A DNA stretch of 64,000 nt from Kalmanozyma brasiliensis GHG001 (Eukaryota; Basidiomycota; Ustilaginomycetes; Ustilaginales): contig NW_015961950.1 of NCBI RefSeq assembly GCF_000497045.1, forward strand, positions 186,001 through 250,000, written 5' to 3'. Both the position numbers and the translations under genes were made by a program. Below the pieces are notes generated by a model. That model saw only the letters and a program-made list of their open reading frames with translations. It had not been told where the DNA came from and ran no database searches. Below are positions 54,035-62,335 of this stretch, in pieces (position 1 is the first letter of the stretch; each line of letters opens with the position of its first letter).

Positions 54035-54593
54035 GTGGAGGAGGATCAAGCATACCCCAGCATCGTTTTTGTGTATTGTATTGTTGTGTTTCGGTTACAT
54101 GAATTGACTTCGTTCAACGTTTAATGATTGAGAGAGAGTGTGTGGATGGTTTGGCAGGTGTCCTTTGAGCAAGCCGAAGAGCGGTGAGGGAGGGCGAGAA
54201 ATTGGAAGGTCTGGAGGGGCGACCGTCAAAGCCGCGTTACCGGCTCGGCTTTGGAGGAAAGCGCAAAAAGGGGAAAACAACGCACAGACGCGTGCCGAAC
54301 AGCAGTCTGCCCCGCACTGTTGCTGTTGCTCACTTGGCCGGGCCCCGCAAAATCCAGCGCTTTGCTGGTTTTGCCGGTCTTGAAGGCTTGGTGCGTTGGC
54401 CAAGTCACAACTTCACGTCCTTTCATCATCGATTCTGGTCAACTCCTCCTGCTAGAAGAACATCACACGATCGCTTGACTCTGGCACCCACAAGCTTTCA
54501 CTAGCGGCGACAACGACGCAAGTACGAAGCAGAGGAGCGCTCCCCTTTCTTTCCCACCCTCTCCTCTCCTCAACGCAAAAGAGCTCGACCGTC
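54035..54593. other. Intergenic region upstream of the MCC alpha gene
   Basis: 559 nt with the Snf5 3' end and the promoter of the next gene; the final 70 nt are C/T-rich. Nothing else is seen. Confidence 0.5.
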
Positions 54594-56900
54594 ATGCTTC
54601 GATCATCGCAAGCAGCTCTCAAACCCAGATTTGCCATTGCACGTCTGGGCAGCACCGCTATCGTCAGTGCCGTCCTGGCAGCTCGATGGAGCCCCGCGGC
54701 TCGACAGCTGCACACGTCGTACCCGGCCGCATCCCCTGTCCTTACTCGCGCCCAACCTCATCTGCCCGCTAGCCTCGAGCACCACCGCAACGCCTCCACT
54801 GTCACCAACCCTGCGGAAGCGACCACGCTCAAGCCGCTCCCCGCCAAGATCCTCATCGCAAACCGCGGCGAGATCGCATGCCGCATCATCCGCACCTGTC
54901 GCCGACTGGGCATCTCGACCGTCGCCGTCTTCTCCGAGGCAGACGCCGCGTCGCAGCACGTCAAGCTGGCCGACGAAGCGTACTGCATCGGACCCGCCGC
55001 TTCGTCTGAGTCCTATCTGCGACAGGACAAGATCCTGGACGTGGCGACGAGGACGGGAGCGACGATGATCCACCCAGGCTACGGCTTCCTCAGTGAAAAC
55101 GCGGGCTTTGCGAAGCTCCTGGAGGAGAGCAACGTGACGTTCATGGGTCCGCCAGCCAGTGCGATCGATGCGATGGGCAGCAAGTCCGCCTCGAAAGAAA
55201 TCATGCTTGCTGCAGGCGTACCCTGCGTTCCTGGCTACCATGGGGCTGAACAGGACCCCGACTTCCTCGCCAAAGAGGCGGACAAGATTGGCTACCCTGT
55301 CCTCATCAAGGCTGTCAAAGGCGGTGGTGGTAAAGGCATGAAGATCGCCGACACGCCCGGAGACTTTGCGGATGCACTCTCCTCGGCTCAGCGTGAAGCG
55401 GAAAAGTCGTTCGGCGACCCCACCGTTCTGATCGAAAAGTACCTCACTGCACCACGTCACGTCGAAGTCCAAGTCTTTGCAGACAGTCACGGCAACGCAG
55501 TCTACATCTCGGAGCGCGACTGCTCCGTCCAACGACGTCACCAAAAGATCATCGAAGAAGCACCCGCACCCCATCTGCCCGACAACCTCCGCACCGAGTT
55601 GGGCGAGAAAGCCGTCGCAGCAGCCAAAGCCGTCGGCTACATCGGCGCCGGAACGGTGGAATTCATCCTCGACGCCAAACGACCCGACAACTTCTACTTT
55701 ATGGAGATGAACACGCGGTTGCAGGTGGAGCATCCTGTGACGGAGATGGTTTCGGGCCTGGATCTGGTGGAGTGGCAACTCGAGGTGGCGGCTGGCAACC
55801 GACTGCCTCTGTTGCAGGACGAGCTGAAGATCGAAGGTCACGCGTTTGAGGCTAGGATCTACGCGGAGAATACGGATGCGAATTTTTTGCCGGATACAGG
55901 GAGGTTGGTGCACGTTGCACTGCCACCGACGACGACAGTGACGCACTCCAATCCTGCGCTCACCTCGAGGGGCTCTGGAGAGGTGGTGAGCGGAAACAGG
56001 GCCGAGGCGGTGGTGAGGGTGGACACGGGTTTCGTTAGTGGCGACGAGATCTCAGTGCACTACGATCCCATGATCGCCAAGCTCATCGTCAAAGGACGGG
56101 ATCGCACCGAGGCGCTGCGCATCATGGCCAACGCGTTGGATCGCTACCAAGTCGTTGGGCCGATGACCAACATTCAGTTTTTGAAAAATCTGGTGCGGCA
56201 TCCGAAGTTCGTCGATGGCGAGGTGGAGACTGGGTTCATCGGCAAGTATGGTGATGGGCTATTTGGCGATCCTCACACGTCCGATGCTCAATTGCGGGAG
56301 GCGGTGGCGCAGGGAGCCGTGTGGATGTTCCAGCGCGACCTGGGGGCCAACTCCGTCGACGGAAAAGGATCCATTTGGACCAACACCTCCTTCCGTCCAA
56401 CGCAGACGAGGTCGTTCAACCTCAACCACAAGAGCCTAGGCGATCTCACCGCCACCGTCACCCCCTCCCCTTCCGCCGATGAGTTCAAGGTCACCCTCAC
56501 CTCCGGCACCTCCTCCACCGATCTCACCATCCGTCCCCTAGGATGCACCACCATCCCGCACGGCCTAGCACACACAACCTTCCTCCCCACCGGCACATCC
56601 ACCACCTTCACGCTCACCCCGCCCACCTGGTTCGCCAAGATCTCCGACACCCCCGATGGCGCCTCCACCGACGCCCTCGCCTCGCCCATGCCCAGCAAGA
56701 TCGTCGATTGCAAAGTCCAACCCGGCCAGAAGGTGCGCAAGGGCGAGACGGTGGTCATTCTGGAAGCCATGAAGACTGAAATTAGTCTCAAGGCGAATCG
56801 GGATGCGGTGGTGGAGAGTGTCAGTGGCAAGTGCAAGGCTGGCGCGCTGGTCGCGGAAGGGACCGTGTTGGTGAGGTTCCAGGCGGAACAGGACAAGTAG
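54594..56900 (+). CDS. 3-methylcrotonyl-CoA carboxylase, biotin-carrying alpha subunit, mitochondrial
   Basis: 768 residues. The first 75 are Arg/Ala/Ser-rich (mitochondrial presequence). Biotin carboxylase starts at AKILIANRGEIACRIIRTCR (84-103), with HPGYGFLSENAGFA, the ATP-grasp loop GGGGKGM (243-249), ERDCSVQRRHQKIIEEAP and MEMNTRLQVEHPVTEMVSG. A poorly conserved BT linker follows, then the biotinyl domain near the C-terminus with the acceptor Lys727 in EAMKTE. The two-domain layout, without a carboxyltransferase domain, excludes pyruvate and acetyl-CoA carboxylase. The VE-phase match and length suit MCC alpha rather than propionyl-CoA carboxylase alpha, which fungi generally lack. It carboxylates biotin for leucine breakdown. 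The residue after the biotin lysine is Thr rather than the usual Met. No beta subunit gene is nearby. Confidence 0.9.
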   Translation: MLRSSQAALKPRFAIARLGSTAIVSAVLAARWSPAARQLHTSYPAASPVLTRAQPHLPASLEHHRNASTVTNPAEATTLKPLPAKILIANRGEIACRIIRTCRRLGISTVAVFSEADAASQHVKLADEAYCIGPAASSESYLRQDKILDVATRTGATMIHPGYGFLSENAGFAKLLEESNVTFMGPPASAIDAMGSKSASKEIMLAAGVPCVPGYHGAEQDPDFLAKEADKIGYPVLIKAVKGGGGKGMKIADTPGDFADALSSAQREAEKSFGDPTVLIEKYLTAPRHVEVQVFADSHGNAVYISERDCSVQRRHQKIIEEAPAPHLPDNLRTELGEKAVAAAKAVGYIGAGTVEFILDAKRPDNFYFMEMNTRLQVEHPVTEMVSGLDLVEWQLEVAAGNRLPLLQDELKIEGHAFEARIYAENTDANFLPDTGRLVHVALPPTTTVTHSNPALTSRGSGEVVSGNRAEAVVRVDTGFVSGDEISVHYDPMIAKLIVKGRDRTEALRIMANALDRYQVVGPMTNIQFLKNLVRHPKFVDGEVETGFIGKYGDGLFGDPHTSDAQLREAVAQGAVWMFQRDLGANSVDGKGSIWTNTSFRPTQTRSFNLNHKSLGDLTATVTPSPSADEFKVTLTSGTSSTDLTIRPLGCTTIPHGLAHTTFLPTGTSTTFTLTPPTWFAKISDTPDGASTDALASPMPSKIVDCKVQPGQKVRKGETVVILEAMKTEISLKANRDAVVESVSGKCKAGALVAEGTVLVRFQAEQDK

Positions 56901-57155
56901 ATGTGGTGTCAATCGTTAGAGAAGTGTTGCAGAGTCGTCGGAAAGTGTGACTGTGACTGGGACTTTTGTGTTTGGGTGTGAAGCAGCAGCGGACGTTAAA
57001 GATGCGACAGCATCCCACGCGTGCTGAAGACATGGGCCATGGTTCAACATTAGACACACGACACACGGTGGAAGCAAAGACAGAGTCAACCACACTTGAT
57101 TGAGCCGCAATCCACCCACTCCAACCTTCGATTCCCTTCCTTCCTGCGTCTCCCA

Positions 57156-57827
57156 TCACACGCGATACCTCTTAGTGCTCCCCCTCTCGAACAGCGCCCT
57201 CACAATCCACACCTGAGCAACACTGATCCCAACCATCGTAGCGCTCTCCACCACACTGTACCAGAAGATCTTACTCTGCGTGCTCCTCACCGTATCAAAG
57301 TTGCGATTCTCCCTCACCCTGAAGTACCTCTGTGTCCTTCCAATCTGTTCGAGCTTCTCGCCCAACCCGCCGATCCCTTCTTCCAACGGTGCACTGTGTT
57401 CCTTCAGCAGTTTCCCCGCTTTGATCGGCAAATCCAGTCTCGGTTCGCTCTCCACGGTGATATCGAAATCCACCAGCTTCTCCGCAACGCTGCTCATGGA
57501 GTTGTCAAAGCAAAACGTATACTCGCCTACGGTGTTGCCGGTGAAGATGATGTCCAGTTGACGTTCCTTGGTGCCAGAGAGGATGAGTTTTTGATCCGGA
57601 TCGTGGATGGTGTAGTCGATGTCAAAGTGACCACCGGATTGAACGGCGAAGTAGAAGCCGACTTTTTCGAGAGCTGCGTCCACCCAGGCGTAGTAGCACG
57701 TGCGCTCGTGGGGTTCGATCAGGGTGGTCAGGGCTGCAGCGCGGGTGGTAGGGGTGAGAAGGGAGAGTGTGAGGACGAGCAGCGCGAGAAGTGGCGCGAG
57801 CGAGAGGGTTGGTGTTGATTTGGGCAT
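57156..57827 (-). CDS. p24 family cargo receptor (emp24/gp25L, GOLD domain)
   Basis: 223 residues. A signal peptide (LAPLLALLVLTLSLLTP) is followed by a GOLD domain opening TLIEPHERTCYYAWVD with Cys44, closing with GEYTFCFDNSMSS and Cys106, the conserved disulfide pair. A coiled coil (LEEGIGGLGEKLEQI) leads to one membrane segment at about 187-209 and a short cytosolic tail ending STKRYRV. These features define p24 proteins, which cycle between ER and Golgi in COPII and COPI vesicles and select cargo such as GPI-anchored proteins. The sequence with its RTQRYFRVRENRNFDTV block resembles the gamma/Erp subfamily. No classic KKxx signal is present. The gene converges with MCC alpha (255 nt) and diverges from COX23. 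Confidence 0.92.
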   Translation of the reverse strand: MPKSTPTLSLAPLLALLVLTLSLLTPTTRAAALTTLIEPHERTCYYAWVDAALEKVGFYFAVQSGGHFDIDYTIHDPDQKLILSGTKERQLDIIFTGNTVGEYTFCFDNSMSSVAEKLVDFDITVESEPRLDLPIKAGKLLKEHSAPLEEGIGGLGEKLEQIGRTQRYFRVRENRNFDTVRSTQSKIFWYSVVESATMVGISVAQVWIVRALFERGSTKRYRV

Positions 57828-58303
57828 TGTGGGCGATGAGAGAGTGTCTGTTTGAAGACGGGGGAGGAATGCTGCGTTCGTCGTTGTTTCGCGGGTGTGC
57901 TTCGTGAGGTGAGATTCAGAACGTGCGCTAGCTTCGTGTCTGTCGGACGTCGTGATATGAGGACCTAGAGGCTACGAATGTCGAGATACGACGGCGGGCT
58001 CGAGCTTGAGAACGATGACGGAAAGAGGCAGCCAGCTGCGCGGGTCGTCGATGCGGGTGATGGTGTTGGTGTGTAAGATGGAACACGCGATGCAGGTGCG
58101 CCATGTCTCAGCGTTCTTCCAGCTCACCGCCTCATCGGCTTCAAAAAACCCCAACGCGCACGTAAGCCCTCGATGTAACACTCTCCGCCAAGAATCGTGC
58201 TTACTCCACTCTTTTGCTTGCCACCTTTCACCCCTCACCCCTTCACCACCGTCCCTCACACCATCACGTTCGCTCACTTACACTGCAAGAGGAGCAACCC
58301 ACC
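57828..58303. other. Divergent promoter region of p24 and COX23 genes
   Basis: 476 nt between start codons, C/T-rich just before 58304. No other gene is seen. Confidence 0.5.
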
Positions 58304-58645
58304 ATGTCAGCGCCATACAAGCCCACCGCAGAGGAAGCATCCACATCATCCGCCTCGTCCTATCTCTCCTCCTCCCCCTCGTCCAAAACCCAACGCCCGA
58401 CCTCCTCATCAAATGACCCCTCGCAACCGGAAGACTTTATCAGCGTCATGTCGCACAAGACCCCATCCAAGTTTACGGATCCCTGCGCACACGCCGCCAA
58501 GCTCTCGATGAAGTGCCTCGACGATCATGCCTACGACCGGAGCAAGTGCGGCGACGTTTTTAATCAGTATAGGGAGTGCAAGAAGGCGTGGATCAATCAG
58601 AGACGCACGGATCGGCTGAACAATCGGCCTGGCGCATTCGATTGA
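58304..58645 (+). CDS. COX23: Cox23-like twin CX9C mitochondrial protein
   Basis: 113 residues, starting at ATG 58304. The N-terminal half is Ser/Thr/Pro-rich. The CHCH domain follows FTDPCAHAAKLSMKCLDD and KCGDVFNQYRECKKAW, giving C61-x9-C71 and C82-x9-C92, the twin CX9C pattern of proteins oxidised by Mia40 in the intermembrane space. The phrase DPC-x9-C and YRECKKAWINQRR are typical of Cox23/CHCHD7, a factor for copper delivery and cytochrome c oxidase assembly. The end RRTDRLNNRPGAFD is short. Upstream in-frame sequence is promoter. Confidence 0.92.
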   Translation: MSAPYKPTAEEASTSSASSYLSSSPSSKTQRPTSSSNDPSQPEDFISVMSHKTPSKFTDPCAHAAKLSMKCLDDHAYDRSKCGDVFNQYRECKKAWINQRRTDRLNNRPGAFD

Positions 58646-58971
58646 TGGCTGCGACAACCAGGAAGGGGAGCTGGGAGCTGATCAGGGTATGGAAGGGTTG
58701 ACGAGGTTGTGATGACTGCAAGCAGAGGACTGTACCCGATACCACTTTCAGTAAAGGCAAAATGTTCAGCTTCGATCCGGACATTCGCAGCTGTGACAGT
58801 GATGGCCTTGTATGGTGCGAGAAGACTTGAGCAGTTCAGAGAGGCGACGATGGGCAAAGCAGGAAGACAGCGATACAGCGGCGAACATCAACTCATGTCA
58901 CTGGTTCAGACTTCGACGAGACCGTCCAGAGGGTATACGATTTGCTAGCTTTCACATCGGGAGTCGACCCA
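58646..58971. other. Convergent 3' region between COX23 and EAF6
   Basis: 326 nt between two facing stop codons; only untranslated sequence is expected and nothing else is seen. Confidence 0.55.
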
Positions 58972-59772
58972 TCAATCATCGTCCTTCTTCCTCTTGGCCA
59001 CCTTTGCCGTTGGTGTAACCGCCCCGCTCCCCGCACCGTCCGTATTCTTCCTCTTCAACTTGGTCGCTGTGCCCCCCGCGACGGCCTTTCCACCCCCCGT
59101 CTTGGTCGGTGTCCCTCCCGCACTGCCACTCTCCGTGGCATTCTTCCCCCCACCCGTGCTCTTGAGATTCGGCGTCATACTCCGTTCCTTATCCTTCCCT
59201 TTTCCTTCCTCTTTATCCTTCTTCTTCTTCACCACCCCTTCCTTGCCGATGGCGGGTGTTGCATCCTTATCCTTCTTCTTCTTGCCCGTTGGCGTGGCGG
59301 CATCGTCGGTAGTCTTCTTGGGCGTATTTCCCGCACTCTCCCTTTCCTCCTCCCCCACCAACCCTTCGTTGGCTTTCTGCTCGAGACTCTTCTGGTACGT
59401 CGCCGAACTCAACGAGAAAATTCGATCCTCCACAGGCACTTCGGGCACCACCGCGCTCGCTCTCCCCGTAGAGCCGGTCGACGAATTCTTCAGATACGCA
59501 TCGAACCCTTTGACGATGTTCCCACCAGAGGAAGAGGTGGATTGGAGATAGGAGCCTTCAAAGAGGTAGATCTGGGATTCGAGGTCGATGAGCGAGCGAT
59601 CGATGATGCGTTTGTTCGCGAGACCGGTTCGGACGGCGAGCTTGGTGGATTGGTAGCGTTGGGTGGCTTCCTCGAGACTGCCTGGGACGCTGACCGAGGT
59701 GGACGCGGTGGAAGGGACAGCAGCCGCAGCTGGTGTCGTAGAAGTTGATGTCCCGGTCGCTGTGGGCGCCAT
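58972..59772 (-). CDS. EAF6: Eaf6 subunit of the NuA4 histone acetyltransferase
   Basis: 266 residues from ATG 59772; the longer open frame upstream is leader. After a Thr/Ala/Ser-rich start, residues about 32-128 carry the Eaf6 domain. A coiled coil (SLIDLESQIYLFEGSYLQ) is followed by GNIVKGFDAYLK and EDRIFSLSSATYQKSLE. Eaf6 bridges enzyme modules of the NuA4 and, in yeast, NuA3 acetyltransferases, which acetylate histones H4/H2A and H3. The second half is a lysine-rich, low-complexity tail with repeated KKKKDKD patterns and a PKA-like nuclear signal KRKN; it is longer than in the 113-aa yeast protein and probably disordered. Domain assignment is strong, tail function unknown. Confidence 0.93.
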   Translation of the reverse strand: MAPTATGTSTSTTPAAAAVPSTASTSVSVPGSLEEATQRYQSTKLAVRTGLANKRIIDRSLIDLESQIYLFEGSYLQSTSSSGGNIVKGFDAYLKNSSTGSTGRASAVVPEVPVEDRIFSLSSATYQKSLEQKANEGLVGEEERESAGNTPKKTTDDAATPTGKKKKDKDATPAIGKEGVVKKKKDKEEGKGKDKERSMTPNLKSTGGGKNATESGSAGGTPTKTGGGKAVAGGTATKLKRKNTDGAGSGAVTPTAKVAKRKKDDD

Positions 59773-60166
59773 GATGGATGTGACGGCGTTGGTGAGGAAG
59801 TTTGGTGGTGGTAGCAGGAGAGAGAAACAGGGTTCAACGTGAGAGAGCCACGAGAGCTGCTGAGACGCGCAGATACCGCGCCGACTTCCGTGAAATTTCG
59901 TTGAGCTATCAAGGCCACTTTTGGAAACCTCGTCCTCCCTTGTTCGCTGCTCAACCTCGTTGCATCCAGCTCGCAACCAGTCGACTGAGAACAGCTCAAT
60001 CCGCTGCGGGTGCGAGACCCCTCTCGTAGACTCAAGCTCGTATCCACCACCTACAGCATAGAAGAGACATCGAAAGCGTGACCAACATTGCAATCTAGAT
60101 TAAGAGAAACATCAAGACATGAATAGGAACAATCATAAAGGTGAACGAAGAATCTAAAGGAGGCGA
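59773..60166. other. Upstream region of EAF6 and 3' side of the membrane protein gene
   Basis: 394 nt between two minus-strand genes. It contains the EAF6 leader, and I see no further gene. Confidence 0.5.
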
Positions 60167-62335
60167 TCAGGCAGCCGACTCCGCCGCTCTCTTCTGACGT
60201 CGCAGCCCCACCGTGTGTCTGAGCATCAGCCACACGCATCCGCCTATCGCCAGCGCGGCGCTGATGAACAGGAACACGTCCTGCACCCCATCGGGCAGCA
60301 GAAACACCCATTCCGTGACGAGTTCCGAGCTGTTCGTTGCGGCGAGGATCGAGATCATGACGCCGATACGATCCCACTTGACGGCTCTGACCGAAGGGAT
60401 GGTGCTTCGGGCTGCGATGCTTGCGCGAGTCTCCACGTTCACTGTACCGGTGCGGCCAAGTTCGGCGTCGAGTACAGTGTAGATCTGGAGGAGGGCGAGG
60501 GGGAGTTGCGGTGTGCTACCTGCATCAGCGACGATGGTGGCTGCGTACATGACCCACACCCCACACGTACCGTCAGGCACAGCAGAGTTGGCGAGAACTG
60601 CCAATCCCAGACCTATGAGCGTGACGACCAGGCAAGTCGTGAGCAAGGCTGGCACGTACCACGCCTTCTCCCTCCACCCCCTCGGCCCCCGGGTCGCCAA
60701 CCAACACCAACCCACACACGAGACAAACCCTCCAACTCCACCCACAAGCATCGGCAACCCCGGCAGCGCAGGCACACGAACCAGATCCACCCAGTCCGGT
60801 TCGTGCGCCGACCTGAGCGGCGCAATCAGCGACACAACCGCAAGCTGAAGAATGACCGTGTTGGACACGACGAGCACACCACAGATGAACGTCTCGCGCG
60901 ACGACATGCCTGCGCTGATCAGGTCGAACGCCGCATTGTCCACGCCCATGCCGCTGAAGATCAAGATGGTGATGCGACGGAAGAGGTCGTCCATCCACTG
61001 GCCGAATCTGCTGTGCCACGGTAGGGTGGCGGGTGCAGGGAAGGCGACCGGGTCTTGTGCGGGACTGTCGTGTTTGAGCACCGGCATGTTTGATAGAGGA
61101 AGCTGGTCGTCTGCAGACTGTCCGCGAGAGGATGCTGTAGCAGCGTTGACTTGGATCGCATCAGGATCGGATGCCGGTTGGCTGGTGCTAGTCTGGGCAG
61201 CGTTGTCCGATGATCTCTTCGAATCGACCTCTGACATTGACTCGTTCGTAAATCCCGCCTCGACTGCGTCGGTTTGCGACGCTGGAGTAGCAGCACAAGC
61301 GTCGCTACGACTTCTTCGTCGATGTGCAAGCCAGAGCAGAATCCCGATCACCGGGTAGAGCGCAAGAAAGAACAAACCCTCGAGCACAAAGATGCCTCTC
61401 CAGCCGTGACCCTCTCCATGCCCCGCGCCAGCAAAGGTGATGTTGTGTCTCTGCAGCATGTGGGCCAGCTGATATCCTGCGAGATCCGAGGTCGAAGCGA
61501 ACAGCGTACCCAGCCCGTATACGGCTGCAAAGGTGTTGGTGGAGAAGCCCAGGACTCCCTCTTCACCAGACGGCATCAACTCCACCGCCTGCACAACCAC
61601 TCCCAGCGCACTAGCCGTCACCACCGCCGCCCCCACCTGGGTCAACACCACCCCCACAATGCTTGTCCCCACAAACGCCTCGAGCAGCGTCATGAGTCCT
61701 ACCACCGCCACGATCAGCATCAGCGCCAGGATCAATCCTTCCACCAGCCAGTTCGACCGCACTCGTCCCACTAGCAGCACGAACTGGAGGATCAGCGCCG
61801 GTCCGGCCAACAACGCGAGAGGGAGGTAGTACGCCGATTCCAGAAGCACCCATCGCACGTGGTGGTCGTGCTTGAGGAAGTGGTCCGAATGGAGGGTCTT
61901 GACGTCGGTCGGCACAGACAGGCGGAGATGGACGAGACGGACAAAGTCTAGGTTGGACATGTCGGCTGTGATGACGCCTACCACTAGCGAGAGCGGGAGG
62001 ATGACGAGGAGGAAATGGAGGAGGTTGGCCTGCAGCTTGGCCATGGCGGAAGTGCCTTGGGTGACCATGCCGGGTTTGCAGGCGGTGGTGGAAGGTGAAG
62101 AGTCCGCGACGGGCGCAAGAGGCGAACTGCTCCCCGTCGAGGCTTCATCCTTTGTACTTGCGCAAGTCTGGCTCTTGTCCTCGTTTTGAGGAGGTGAAGA
62201 GCTCCGTTCCGCGGCTGGTGAGTCTGGCAAGCGTGCCGACCTTGGCGCTTCCGACGGAGGACGATACAGGTCCTCTCGCGGAGGCTGATGTGCGGCTAAC
62301 AATGGTGGATTGTAAGGGTGAGATTCGTTGGGCAT
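60167..62335 (-). CDS. MFS-like multi-pass membrane protein, substrate unknown
   Basis: 722 residues from ATG 62335; six more codons upstream would need a TTG start. Residues 1-100 are hydrophilic, Ser/Pro-rich. About twelve hydrophobic segments follow, starting LLHFLLVILPLSLVVGVITA (105-124). They fall into two halves split by a charged loop at about 340-450. The motif GWRGIFVLEGLFFLALYPVI at 311-330 matches the helix-5/6 region of fungal major-facilitator transporters (GWR-x-IF-x-x-EG). Motif A of helix 2-3 (G-x-x-x-D-R-x-G-R) is not recognisable, so the protein is a divergent member or a different fold that only resembles MFS. No substrate can be suggested. A Cys/Gly-rich late segment (GGFVSCVGWCWLA) is distinctive. 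Confidence 0.65.
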   Translation of the reverse strand: MPNESHPYNPPLLAAHQPPREDLYRPPSEAPRSARLPDSPAAERSSSPPQNEDKSQTCASTKDEASTGSSSPLAPVADSSPSTTACKPGMVTQGTSAMAKLQANLLHFLLVILPLSLVVGVITADMSNLDFVRLVHLRLSVPTDVKTLHSDHFLKHDHHVRWVLLESAYYLPLALLAGPALILQFVLLVGRVRSNWLVEGLILALMLIVAVVGLMTLLEAFVGTSIVGVVLTQVGAAVVTASALGVVVQAVELMPSGEEGVLGFSTNTFAAVYGLGTLFASTSDLAGYQLAHMLQRHNITFAGAGHGEGHGWRGIFVLEGLFFLALYPVIGILLWLAHRRRSRSDACAATPASQTDAVEAGFTNESMSEVDSKRSSDNAAQTSTSQPASDPDAIQVNAATASSRGQSADDQLPLSNMPVLKHDSPAQDPVAFPAPATLPWHSRFGQWMDDLFRRITILIFSGMGVDNAAFDLISAGMSSRETFICGVLVVSNTVILQLAVVSLIAPLRSAHEPDWVDLVRVPALPGLPMLVGGVGGFVSCVGWCWLATRGPRGWREKAWYVPALLTTCLVVTLIGLGLAVLANSAVPDGTCGVWVMYAATIVADAGSTPQLPLALLQIYTVLDAELGRTGTVNVETRASIAARSTIPSVRAVKWDRIGVMISILAATNSSELVTEWVFLLPDGVQDVFLFISAALAIGGCVWLMLRHTVGLRRQKRAAESAA

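Noticed and set aside
54603..55946. 447-codon minus-strand frame
   Set aside because: Antisense shadow of the MCC alpha gene.
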